A stretch of 64,000 nt of DNA from Fen-1245 sp963835535 (GTDB taxonomy: Bacteria > Gemmatimonadota > Gemmatimonadetes > Gemmatimonadales > JACORV01), in contig CAWIFL010000005.1 of NCBI GenBank assembly GCA_963835535.1, positions 868,001-932,000 on the forward strand, given 5' to 3'. Numbering within the stretch: the first letter of the stretch is position 1; each line of letters begins with the position of its first letter. The translations under genes and the position numbers were made by a program. The notes under the pieces are model-generated. The model saw only the letters and a program-made list of their open reading frames with translations, had not been told where the DNA came from and ran no database searches. This document shows positions 26,526 to 35,182 of this stretch, one piece after another.

Positions 26526-28634
26526 ATGCGCCGCCTCGTCATTGCATTCGCGTTCAGCCTACTCGCCGTGCCCGCCGCCGCCCAGCAGTTCACCCTGGAG
26601 CAGGTGCGCGGCTACCCGTACCCGTCCGAGCTGGTCGCCTCACCCAAGTGGCCGGTCGTCGCCTGGGTCCTCAACGAGCGCGGCGTCCGCAACATCTGGA
26701 TGGCCGGTGCGCCGGACTGGATCCCGCGCCAGCTCACGCACTACACGGCGGACGACGGCCAGGAGCTGACCCAGCTCCACATCACGCCGGACGGGAGCTG
26801 GGTCGTCTACGTCCGCGGCGGCGACCACGGCTCCAACTGGGCCGCCGAGGGCAACCTCGCGCCCGACCCCGCGTCGAGCCCCATCCAGCCGAAGGTCGGC
26901 ATCTGGATCGTGTCCACGGCCACCGGCGCGCCGAGGGAGCTGGCGGAGGGCGACGAGCCGGCGGTCCAGCCGCAGGGCGGCATGGTCGCCTTCGTTCGCT
27001 CGGGCCAGGTCTGGGCGGTCCCGATCGATAGCGGGCAGAAGGCGAGGCAGCTCTTCTTCGACCGCGGGACGAACGAGTCGCTCGAGTGGTCACCCGACGG
27101 CACGCGTCTGGCGTTCGTCTCGGTCCGCGGCGACCACTCCTTCGTCGGGGTCTTCACCTCGGACTCGACGCCGATCCGCTACCTGGCGCCATCGACGTCG
27201 CGCGACCTCGAGCCGCGCTGGTCTCCCGACGGGACGCGCATCGCCCTCGTGCGGATGGCCGGCACGGGCGGCGCGCCGCGCCCGCTCTTGAAGCTCGAGC
27301 CCAATCCCTGGGCCATCTGGGTCGCCGACGCCACGACCGGCGAGGGGCACGAGGTCTGGCACAGCCCGAACACGTTGCGCGGCTCGTTCCCCACGTCCCT
27401 CGGCGAGGCGAACCTCTCGTGGGGCGCGGGCGACCGCCTGGTCTTCACCGCCGACCTCGACAACTGGCCGCACCTCTACTCGGTGCCGATCTCCGGCGGT
27501 GAGCCCCAGCTCCTCACCCCCGGCAACTTCATGGTCGAGTTCGTCGCCACGACCCCGGACCACAGCGCGATCGTCTACAGCGGGAACGCGGGATCCGACC
27601 CGAACGACGACGACCGGCGGCACCTCTTCAGGGTCGCTGTGGATCGCCCCGGCCCGACCGAGCTGACGAGCGGTGAGGGGCTGGAGTGGGCGCCGGTCGT
27701 GACCGGCGACGGCGCCACGGTCGCCTTCATCTCCGCGGAGGCGAAGCGGCCGCCGCTAGTCGCGATGATGCCAGTGACGGGCGGCGCGCCGAACCTGCTC
27801 GGCGCCGACCGCATCCCGGCCGACTTCCCGACCGACGCGCTGGTCGTCCCGCGCAAGGTCGTCTTCCGCTCGCCCGACGGACTCATGATCCACGGGCAGC
27901 TGTTCGAGCAGCCGAATCTCACCGGCAAGCACCCGGCGGTCGTCTTCGTCCACGGCGGCCCGCCGCGCCAGATGCTATTGGGTTGGCACTACAGCGAGTA
28001 CTACGCCAACGCCTACGCGACCAACCAGTACCTGGCGAGCCGCGGCTACGTGGTGCTCTCGGTGAACTACCGGCTCGGCATCGGCTATGGCCACGACTTC
28101 CACCATCCGCCGCACGCGGGGCCGGCCGGCGCAGCCGAGTACCAGGACGTCCTGGCGGGCGGGCGCTATCTCGCGAAGCTGCCGGAGGTGGACGCGCGGC
28201 GCGTCGGGATCTGGGGCGGCTCCTACGGCGGTTTCCTCACCGCGATGGCCTTGGCGAAGAACTCGGACGTCTTCGCCGCCGGAAGCTCCGACCTGCACGG
28301 CGTCCACGACTGGACGGCGGACCGGTACGCGAATTCGACCTGGCGCTACGAGCAGGGTGACCTGGACTCGGCGCGCGCGGTGGCCTGGAGGTCGTCTCCG
28401 GTAGCGTACGTGCGCACCTGGAAGTCGCCCGTGATCCTGATCCAGGGGGACGACGATCGGAACGTGCGGTTCCACCAGACGGTGGACCTGGCGCGCCGAC
28501 TCGCCGCGGCGGGCGTGCACTACGAGGAGCTGGTCATCCCGGACGAGATCCACGACTTCCTGCGGTTCCACTCGTGGGTCACGGCCGACTCCGCGACCGC
28601 GGCGTTCTTCGACAAGACGATCGGCGTACGCTAG
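26526..28634 (+). CDS. Secreted S9 prolyl-oligopeptidase-family peptidase (702 aa)
   Basis: A signal peptide (MRRLVIAFAFSLLAVPAAAQ) precedes a beta-propeller of WSPDGTR-type repeats (LEWSPDGTRLAFV, PRWSPDGTRIALV). A C-terminal alpha/beta hydrolase follows: oxyanion VFVHGGPP, nucleophile Ser in GGSYGGF (about residue 565), Asp in GDDDRNV (about 641) and His in DEIHDF (about 675). It would cleave short peptides, probably in the periplasm, as dipeptidyl- or acylaminoacyl-peptidases do. The start is placed at the ATG beginning the signal peptide. Confidence 0.92.
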   Translation: MRRLVIAFAFSLLAVPAAAQQFTLEQVRGYPYPSELVASPKWPVVAWVLNERGVRNIWMAGAPDWIPRQLTHYTADDGQELTQLHITPDGSWVVYVRGGDHGSNWAAEGNLAPDPASSPIQPKVGIWIVSTATGAPRELAEGDEPAVQPQGGMVAFVRSGQVWAVPIDSGQKARQLFFDRGTNESLEWSPDGTRLAFVSVRGDHSFVGVFTSDSTPIRYLAPSTSRDLEPRWSPDGTRIALVRMAGTGGAPRPLLKLEPNPWAIWVADATTGEGHEVWHSPNTLRGSFPTSLGEANLSWGAGDRLVFTADLDNWPHLYSVPISGGEPQLLTPGNFMVEFVATTPDHSAIVYSGNAGSDPNDDDRRHLFRVAVDRPGPTELTSGEGLEWAPVVTGDGATVAFISAEAKRPPLVAMMPVTGGAPNLLGADRIPADFPTDALVVPRKVVFRSPDGLMIHGQLFEQPNLTGKHPAVVFVHGGPPRQMLLGWHYSEYYANAYATNQYLASRGYVVLSVNYRLGIGYGHDFHHPPHAGPAGAAEYQDVLAGGRYLAKLPEVDARRVGIWGGSYGGFLTAMALAKNSDVFAAGSSDLHGVHDWTADRYANSTWRYEQGDLDSARAVAWRSSPVAYVRTWKSPVILIQGDDDRNVRFHQTVDLARRLAAAGVHYEELVIPDEIHDFLRFHSWVTADSATAAFFDKTIGVR

Positions 28635-28760
28635 CTGGGGCGCGCGACGCAACGGATTAGCCGGCCCCCCCGTATGAACTGGCAGTTGGGGGCGTTGCGC
28701 CCCACATTTCTCGGCCCAACCCATGATCCGAAGTTGCAGAGCTCCAACCCAGGAGGATGC

Positions 28761-30368
28761 ATGCGCACCAGTGTTCCCGCGACCGGTTTGATCCTGCTCT
28801 GTTCTCTGGTGACGGCGGCTCACGCCCAGCGGCCGAACCGCCCCCGGCCCGAGCAGGCGGGCGCGGCCGAGCAGCCCGCCACGGCCCGGGACACCGCCCG
28901 GCCGGTGTCCTCGGAGGAAGGCCCGCCGCACGAAGTGTCGTCGGTGACGGAGCATACGATCCGGATCAACGGGCAGACGATCGCCTACAAGGCGACGGCG
29001 GCCACGATGCTGATGAAGAACGACTCGGGCGCGCCGATCGCGCTGATCTACTACACGGCCTACACGAAGAACGACACGCGCGACATGAGCCAGCGGCCGA
29101 TCGCGTTCATCTACAACGGCGGCCCGGGCTCGGCATCCATGTGGGTGCACATGGGCGCTTACGGCCCGCGGCGCATCGTGACCACCGAGGCCGCGCCGAC
29201 GCCGCCGCCCCCCTACCAGATCGTGGACAACGAGAACACGCTGCTCGACGTCACCGACATGGTCTTCATCGATCCCGTCGGCACCGGCTTCAGCAAGCCG
29301 GTCGGGAAGGGGAAGGGAACGGACTTCTGGGGCCTGGACGAGGACGCGCGGTCGCTGACGCAGTTCGTCTATCAGTACGTGAGCCGCAACGGGCGCTGGA
29401 ACTCGCCCAAGTACCTGATCGGCGAGAGCTACGGCACGACGCGGTCGGCGGTGCTGGTGAACCGCCTGCAGCAGCAGGAGAACATGGACTTCAACGGCGT
29501 GGTGCTGATGTCGTCGGTGCTGGACTTCGAGACGCTGGAGTTCGCGCCGGGGCACGACATCTCGTACGTGCTCTACCTGCCGAGCTACGCGGCGACGGCG
29601 GCGTACCACCACGCGACGCCGATGCCCGCCAACCTGCCGGCGTTCCTCGACACGGTGCGCCAGTGGGCCGCGGGGCCGTACGCGGCCGCCCTCGAGAAGG
29701 GCTCGTCGCTCCCCGCCGCCGAGCGCGCATCCGTGCTGCGGCAGCTCTCGGCGTACACGGGTCTCAGCCAGGAGTACCTGGACCGGGCCAACCTGCGCGT
29801 GAGCCTCGGGCAGTTCAGCGAGGAGCTGAGCCGCTCGCAGGGCATGGTCTCCGGCCGGCTCGACTCCCGCTTCCAGGGGCCCGAGTTCGACCTGCTGAGC
29901 GAGGGGATGGAGTACGATCCGCAGTCCGAGGCCATCAGCAGCGCGTTCATGACGGCGATCAACTCCTATCTGCGTGACGAGCTGAAGTTCCCGGCGGGCG
30001 ACCAGCGCTACGTGGGCGGCGGCGCGGTGCAGCCGTGGGACTGGAACCGCCTGCCGCAGGGCCGGCGCGGGGGCGGGGGCGGGTTCTTCCGTGGCGCGCC
30101 GTACGTGGGGAGCGACCTGGCGAACGCCCTGGTCTCGAACCCCAACCTCAAGGTCGAGATCGAGAACGGCTACTACGACATGGCGACGCCGTTCTTCGCG
30201 ACCGAGTACACGATGGACCACCTCGGCGTGAACCCGACGCTGCGGAGCAACATCACGCTGAAGTACTACGAGGCGGGGCACATGATGTACCTGCACGTGC
30301 CCGACCTGGCGAAGCTGAAGGCGAACATCGCGGCGTTCATCAATTCGACGTCGCACGTGGGCCAGTGA
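28761..30368 (+). CDS. Secreted S10 serine carboxypeptidase-like protein (535 aa)
   Basis: A signal peptide (TGLILLCSLVTAAHA) is followed by a Pro/Ala-rich linker and then the S10 fold: FIYNGGPGSASMW, FIDPVGTGFSKP, nucleophile Ser in GESYGTTR (about 222), YYDMATPFFATEYTMDHL with the Asp region, and His in YEAGHMMYLH (about 506). AGGAGG at 28751-28756 fixes the ATG at 28761. It releases C-terminal residues from peptides, fitting the peptidase-rich neighbourhood. Confidence 0.9.
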   Translation: MRTSVPATGLILLCSLVTAAHAQRPNRPRPEQAGAAEQPATARDTARPVSSEEGPPHEVSSVTEHTIRINGQTIAYKATAATMLMKNDSGAPIALIYYTAYTKNDTRDMSQRPIAFIYNGGPGSASMWVHMGAYGPRRIVTTEAAPTPPPPYQIVDNENTLLDVTDMVFIDPVGTGFSKPVGKGKGTDFWGLDEDARSLTQFVYQYVSRNGRWNSPKYLIGESYGTTRSAVLVNRLQQQENMDFNGVVLMSSVLDFETLEFAPGHDISYVLYLPSYAATAAYHHATPMPANLPAFLDTVRQWAAGPYAAALEKGSSLPAAERASVLRQLSAYTGLSQEYLDRANLRVSLGQFSEELSRSQGMVSGRLDSRFQGPEFDLLSEGMEYDPQSEAISSAFMTAINSYLRDELKFPAGDQRYVGGGAVQPWDWNRLPQGRRGGGGGFFRGAPYVGSDLANALVSNPNLKVEIENGYYDMATPFFATEYTMDHLGVNPTLRSNITLKYYEAGHMMYLHVPDLAKLKANIAAFINSTSHVGQ

Positions 30369-30369
30369 G

Positions 30370-30445
30370 GTGCGTGAGAGGTGAGAGGTGAGAAGGCGAA
30401 GTGAGAAGTGAGAGGTAAAGGCGTGAGAGGCAAAGGCGTGAGGGG
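30370..30445 (+). repeat. GTGAGAG heptamer tandem repeat
   Basis: Successive units GTGAGAG GTGAGAG GTGAGAA, then a spacer and GTGAGAA GTGAGAG, with GCGTGAG variants, fill the start of the gap between convergent genes. The last unit doubles as the left arm of the terminator at 30432. Confidence 0.7.
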
Positions 30446-30463
30446 ATTTCCTCTCACGCCTTT
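30432..30463. terminator. Bidirectional terminator-like hairpin between convergent genes
   Basis: AAAGGCGTGAGGGG and CCTCTCACGCCTTT pair with one mismatch around loop ATTT. A/T tracts at both ends would serve the S10 gene (plus) and the GHMP kinase gene (minus). Confidence 0.7.
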
Positions 30464-30478
30464 CCTTCTCACGCTTCT

Positions 30479-31759
30479 TCAGTCCAGTCGCTCCATCCCC
30501 GAGCCCGGGAAGGTGAGGAAGAACTGGGCCTGCTTCGCGCGGTCCGGAAACGCGTCGCGGTACTCGCGCCCCCAGCGCTCCAGGAAGTCGTCGGCCGCCG
30601 CGGTCCGGACCAGGGCCCAGACGGCGCCGCCGAAGCCGGCGCCGAACGCCGACGCCGCGGCCGCGCCGAGCTCCCGGGCGGAGCGGGCCAGCGCGATCGT
30701 CTCCGGCACCTGGTTGCCCAGCCAGCGCTCGGCCCCGAGCTGCGAGCGGTCCACCAGCACGCCGATGCCCTCGACGTCGCCGCGCGCCAGGCAGTCCCCG
30801 ACCTCGGGGATGATCTCGACGCTCTCGGCCACGAACTGCTCGAGCCTGCCGAGCAGCGCTTCCGGCTCCGTGGCGGCGGTCCGCACGATCTCCCGCATCC
30901 GATCGAGGGCGTCGGGCGCCGAGGCCAGGGCGTCGGCGAGGGAGAGGTCGGCGCGCCCGGTCGCGGCGCGCCACGCCTTCAGGATCGTGTCGGCCTCCTG
31001 CGCGGCACGGTTATAGGCGTCCTGCGCGGGACCGTTCTTGTCGGCCACGACGCCGCTCACCCCGATGGCGAACGTCCAGCCCGCGGGGAGCTGCACCGTG
31101 CGCTCGTGGCGGACGGGGCAGAAGGCGTACTGGCTCAGCGCGCCGGCGCGGCAGCAGAGGATCGCCGTGTGGTCCTCGCTCCCGCCGGCCGTGCCCACGC
31201 CCGCGTCGCCGCGCAGCGAGCCGAAGCTGTGGCCGTTCTCGACGCCGCCGAGATAGCCGGCCAGCTCCTCCGACGAATGGACGTTCTCGAGGTACTCGTG
31301 GCGCCGCTCGAGCTGGTTCACGTCCGCCAGCACGGTGAAGAACCCCACGACCAGCGCGCTGGAGCTGCTCATCCCGGCCGCCGGCGGCAGATCGCTCGCG
31401 AAGGCGATGTCGGCGCCTTTCAGGGGTCCGGGGAAGTTGCGGGCGATGCGCCGGGCCACGGCCATCGGGTAGTTGCCCCAGTGCCCCGGGGCGCGGCGCA
31501 GGGCCGGGCCGATGGTGAAGTCCACGGTCTCCTTGGAGGCGGCGTCCACCACGCGCACCTGGGCGTCGGAGCGCGGGCGGATGGCGAAACAGATGCCCAG
31601 CTCTGCCGCGCAGAGGAGGCTCCGCCCGCCGGCGTAGTCCGTGTGCTTACCAAGGACCTCGAGGCGGCCGGGGACGAAGAGCGCTCGCGCGTCGGAGGAG
31701 GCGCCGGCCAGGGCGGTGAGCGCCGCGCTCGCGGCTTCGATCAGGGTGTCGTGCGGCAT
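30479..31759 (-). CDS. GHMP kinase, galactokinase-like (426 aa)
   Basis: It carries all three GHMP/galactokinase motifs: GRLEVLGKHTDYAGGRSL near the N-terminus (galactokinases have GEHTDY), the ATP-binding PPAAGMSSSSALVVG, and C-terminal AFGAGFGGAVWALV. It therefore likely phosphorylates galactose or a related sugar at C1. The Glu-to-Lys change in GKHTDY leaves the substrate open. Start chosen at 31759 (MPHDTL); an ATG at 31774 is also possible. It is divergent from the DUF885 gene with 41 bp between starts. Confidence 0.85.
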   Translation of the reverse strand: MPHDTLIEAASAALTALAGASSDARALFVPGRLEVLGKHTDYAGGRSLLCAAELGICFAIRPRSDAQVRVVDAASKETVDFTIGPALRRAPGHWGNYPMAVARRIARNFPGPLKGADIAFASDLPPAAGMSSSSALVVGFFTVLADVNQLERRHEYLENVHSSEELAGYLGGVENGHSFGSLRGDAGVGTAGGSEDHTAILCCRAGALSQYAFCPVRHERTVQLPAGWTFAIGVSGVVADKNGPAQDAYNRAAQEADTILKAWRAATGRADLSLADALASAPDALDRMREIVRTAATEPEALLGRLEQFVAESVEIIPEVGDCLARGDVEGIGVLVDRSQLGAERWLGNQVPETIALARSARELGAAAASAFGAGFGGAVWALVRTAAADDFLERWGREYRDAFPDRAKQAQFFLTFPGSGMERLD

Positions 31760-31800
31760 TGGCCCAAGTAGCATATCCTATGCGTAACCCCGGAGGTAGG

Positions 31801-33600
31801 ATGAACTCGCGATTCGCGCTGTTTGGCCTCGCCGCCGCCGCTGCCTTGTCGGCGCCGCTCCGCGCCCAGGCTCCGGCCGCCCCGGCGGCCGTGGCCACCT
31901 ACGTGCCCGACCTCGCGGCGCTGGTGCGCCGGCCCGCGAGTGAGCTCCAGGACGTGGTGGAGCGCTTCACCGCCGACCGCTACGCGCTGCTCCGGCGCTG
32001 GGACGTGGCGTACTCGCCCACGCGCCGCGCCCTCCAGCGCGCGTTCTACGCCGACTGGCTCGCGCGCACCGACTCCATCGCCTTCGACTCGCTGGGCGAG
32101 GGGGGCAGGGTGGACTGGCTGCTGCTCCGCGGGCGGCTCAAGCACGAGCAGTCGCTGCTCAACGAGGAAGACCACTTCATCGCCGAGACCGCGCCGCTGG
32201 TCCCGTTCGCGGGCACGGTCTTTTCGCTCGCCGAGGCACGGCGCGACCTCGTGACGATGGACCCGGCCGCCACCGCCGATTCGCTGGCGCGCCTGGCGGC
32301 GCGCATCGACACCACGCGGCACGCCGTGGAGGCGTCGCTGGCCAACCCGGCGGGACGCGAGGGCGCCCGGCCCGACCGGCTCGCCGCCTATCACGCCGCC
32401 CAGCTCCTGGAGTCGCTGCGGGGCACGCTCGACCGCTGGTTCAAGTTCTACGACGGCTACGATCCGCTCTTCACCTGGTACGCCGCCGCGCCGTACAAGC
32501 AGGTGGACGACGGGCTCAAGGCCTACCGGACGCTGCTGCGCGAGCGGATCGTCGGGGTGAAGCCGGGTCAGGACGAGCCGATCGTGGGCCGGCCGATCGG
32601 GCGCGACGCGATGCTGGCCGACCTGACGGCGGAGATGATCCCGTACACGCCCGAGCAGCTCGTCGCCATCGCGCAGCGTGAGTTCGCCTGGTCGGAGAAC
32701 GAGATGAAGCGGGCCGCGCGCGAGATGGGCTACGGCGACGACTGGCGCGCGGCGCTGGAGAAGGTGAAAGCAGACTATGTGCCGCCCGGCCGCCAGCCGG
32801 ACCTGGTGCGCGACCTGGTGCGCGAGGCGATCGCGTATGTCGAGAGCCACGACCTGGTCACGGTGCCGCCGCTCGCGCAGGACATGTGGCGGATGGAGAT
32901 GCTGTCGCCCGCGCGGCAGAAGGAGTCGCCCTTCTTCCTCGGCGGCGAGACGATCTGGGTCTCCTATCCGACGGACTCGATGTCGGAAGAGGACAAGCTG
33001 ATGAGCATGCGCGGGAACAACATCCACTTCTCCCGCGCCACGGCGTTCCACGAGATGATCCCCGGGCACGAGCTGCAGGGCTTCATGGCCCAGCGCTACA
33101 ACGCGTACCGGAACGCCTTCGCCACGCCGTTCTACATCGAGGGATGGGCGTACTACTGGGAGACGCTGATGTGGGACCTCGGCTTCACGAGCAAGCCGGA
33201 GGACCGGATCGGCGCGCTGTTCTGGCGGATGCACCGCTCGGCGCGGATCATCCTGTCGCTCGGATTCCATCTCGGCACCTACACGCCGCAGCAGTGCATC
33301 GACTTCCTGGTGGACCGGGTGGGCCACGAGCGTGCCAACGCCACGGCCGAGGTGCGGCGCTGGCTCAACGGCGACTACCAGCCCGACTACCAGGTGGCGT
33401 ACATGATCGGCGGGCTGCAGTTCCGCGCCATGCACCACGAGCTGGTGGACGCGGGGAAGATGACGAACCGGCAGTTCCACGACGCCGTGCTGCAGGCGGG
33501 CGACATGCCGGTGGAGATGGTGCGCGCGCTGCTCGAGAACGTGCCGCTCACGCGCGACTACACGACCAGCTGGAAGTTCGAAGGGGAGAATCCGCGGTGA
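31801..33600 (+). CDS. Secreted DUF885-family (putative metallopeptidase) protein (599 aa)
   Basis: A signal peptide (MNSRFALFGLAAAAALSAPL) starts a DUF885 protein. FHEMIPGHELQGFMAQ at about residues 416-431 is the family's HExxxGH-like zinc motif, followed by YIEGWAYYWETLMWD with the downstream Glu and by YMIGGLQF. GGAGG at 31792-31796 supports the start. Members behave as or are predicted to be carboxypeptidase-like zinc peptidases. It overlaps the next gene by GTGA. Confidence 0.9.
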   Translation: MNSRFALFGLAAAAALSAPLRAQAPAAPAAVATYVPDLAALVRRPASELQDVVERFTADRYALLRRWDVAYSPTRRALQRAFYADWLARTDSIAFDSLGEGGRVDWLLLRGRLKHEQSLLNEEDHFIAETAPLVPFAGTVFSLAEARRDLVTMDPAATADSLARLAARIDTTRHAVEASLANPAGREGARPDRLAAYHAAQLLESLRGTLDRWFKFYDGYDPLFTWYAAAPYKQVDDGLKAYRTLLRERIVGVKPGQDEPIVGRPIGRDAMLADLTAEMIPYTPEQLVAIAQREFAWSENEMKRAAREMGYGDDWRAALEKVKADYVPPGRQPDLVRDLVREAIAYVESHDLVTVPPLAQDMWRMEMLSPARQKESPFFLGGETIWVSYPTDSMSEEDKLMSMRGNNIHFSRATAFHEMIPGHELQGFMAQRYNAYRNAFATPFYIEGWAYYWETLMWDLGFTSKPEDRIGALFWRMHRSARIILSLGFHLGTYTPQQCIDFLVDRVGHERANATAEVRRWLNGDYQPDYQVAYMIGGLQFRAMHHELVDAGKMTNRQFHDAVLQAGDMPVEMVRALLENVPLTRDYTTSWKFEGENPR

Positions 33601-35036
33601 GAGGCCGCCTGACATTCGCGCTCCCGTGCTGCGCGGCCGTGGCGCTCGCCGCCTGCGGCCGGGCCGGCGAGAGCGGGCAGTCCCCGGCCGAAGCCCGCGC
33701 GCGGCAGAGCGCGCCGCCGCCGGCGGTGAACGTGGCGTGGCTCGACAGCCTCGCGAGAGGCTACGTTGCCGAGAAGCACCTCGTGGGCCTCTCGGTCGGC
33801 GTCGCGCAGGACGGGAAGATCGTGTTCGCGCACGGCTACGGCTTCGCGTCACTCGCGGATCACTCCGCGGTCGCGCCGTCGACGAAATTCGCCATCGGCT
33901 CCGTGACGAAGCAGTTCACCTGCGCCGCCGTGCTGCTGCTCCAGGAGAGCGGCCGGATCTCGATGAGCGACCCGGTGTCGAAGTACTTCCCGCAGCTGAC
34001 GCAGGCCAGGGACGTCACGCTTCTGGACCTCGGGAACCACGTCTCCGGCTATCGCGACTACTACCCGCTCGACTTCGTGGACCGCGAGATGGCGCAACCG
34101 ACGACCGCCGACAGCGTGATCGCCGAGTACGCGACGCGGCCGCTCGATTTCCAGCCGGGGACCCGCTGGTCGTACAGCAACACCAACTTCCTCATCCTCG
34201 GCCGGGTAGTGGAGAAGGTCAGCGGGGTGCCGTTCGGGACCTTCCTCGACCAGCACATCTTCACGCCGCTCGACATGCGCGCGACGGCATACGATCCTGC
34301 GCCGGGCGGCGCGGGGATGGCGACGGGCTACACCTCCTTCGCGCTCGGCGCCCCCCAGTTCGTCGCGCCCGAAGGCGCCGGCTGGGACGGGATGGCGGGC
34401 GCGCTCTGGTCCACACCGAGCGACCTGCTGACCTGGGACATGGCGCTGGTGGACGGCAAGGTGCTCTCACCCAGCTCCTACCGGACCCTGACGACGCCGC
34501 GGCGGCTGGCCGACGGCCGCTCGACCGGCTACGGCTGCGGCGATGGAGTGAGCGATCGCGGCGAGACGGTCCTGCTCACGCACCGCGGAGCGGTGAGCGG
34601 CTTCACCGCCCAGAACACGGTGATCCCCGCCACCCGCTCGGCCGTCGTGCTGCTGACCAACGCGGACTTCGGCTCGCTGGGCGACCTGAACCGCGCCATC
34701 CTGGCGAAGCTGATCCCCCACGTGAACGTGCCGGCGATCCAGGCTGCTCCGGCGCTGCCGACGGCGACGGCGCTCCTGTCGCAGCTCCAGAAAGGCCGGG
34801 TGGACCGCGCGGCGCTGGGCGACGACTTCAGCGCGTACCTGACGCCGGAGCGGCTGGCCGGCGCGCGGAAGTCGCTCGCGGGGCGCATCGCGGACGTTCA
34901 GGTGGCGAGTACGGCGGAGCGCGGCGGGATGGAGGTGGCGGACGTGCGCTTCAAGGTCGGCGCGCGCGCCGCCGCGGCGCTGATGTACCGCACGCCGGAC
35001 GGGAAGATCCAGGAGTTCCTGGTCTACGAGCCGTAG
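33597..35036 (+). CDS. Serine hydrolase of the class-C beta-lactamase/DD-peptidase fold, lipoprotein (479 aa)
   Basis: The N-terminal LPCCAAVALAACGRAG has a lipobox (LAAC), so a lipid-anchored protein is expected. Catalytic motifs are SVTK (about residues 102-105) and YSNTN (about 192), with a later HRGAVSGF in the KTG position. A C-terminal domain of about 100 residues follows. Such proteins are mostly peptidases or esterases rather than antibiotic-degrading enzymes. The GTG start overlaps the DUF885 stop. Confidence 0.9.
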   Translation: MRGRLTFALPCCAAVALAACGRAGESGQSPAEARARQSAPPPAVNVAWLDSLARGYVAEKHLVGLSVGVAQDGKIVFAHGYGFASLADHSAVAPSTKFAIGSVTKQFTCAAVLLLQESGRISMSDPVSKYFPQLTQARDVTLLDLGNHVSGYRDYYPLDFVDREMAQPTTADSVIAEYATRPLDFQPGTRWSYSNTNFLILGRVVEKVSGVPFGTFLDQHIFTPLDMRATAYDPAPGGAGMATGYTSFALGAPQFVAPEGAGWDGMAGALWSTPSDLLTWDMALVDGKVLSPSSYRTLTTPRRLADGRSTGYGCGDGVSDRGETVLLTHRGAVSGFTAQNTVIPATRSAVVLLTNADFGSLGDLNRAILAKLIPHVNVPAIQAAPALPTATALLSQLQKGRVDRAALGDDFSAYLTPERLAGARKSLAGRIADVQVASTAERGGMEVADVRFKVGARAAAALMYRTPDGKIQEFLVYEP

Positions 35037-35069
35037 GCCCGACGCGCCACTGGTCCGCTGCATCCGCGG

Positions 35070-35106
35070 GCGCCCAGGCTGGAAATCGGCCTGGGCGCTG
35101 CGTTTT
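35070..35106 (+). terminator. Rho-independent terminator
   Basis: GCGCCCAGGC (35070-35079) and GCCTGGGCGC (35089-35098) form a perfect 10-bp stem, followed by TGCG and TTTT at 35103-35106. It lies 34 bp after the serine hydrolase gene. Confidence 0.8.
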
Positions 35107-35182
35107 CCGACGCCTTGAATCCCGGGCGGTCTAGTTCAGATTCCATCGGCTCCCACACCATCGCGTCTGAAGGAGGCCCGCC

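Noticed and set aside
30370..30478. Possible CRISPR array in the GTGAGAG repeats
   Set aside because: Units are 7 bp and contiguous with no unique spacers, and no cas genes are present.
33597..35036. Antibiotic-resistance beta-lactamase
   Set aside because: The class-C fold is shared by many peptidases and esterases; the lipoprotein anchor, extra C-terminal domain and peptidase neighbours do not point to resistance.
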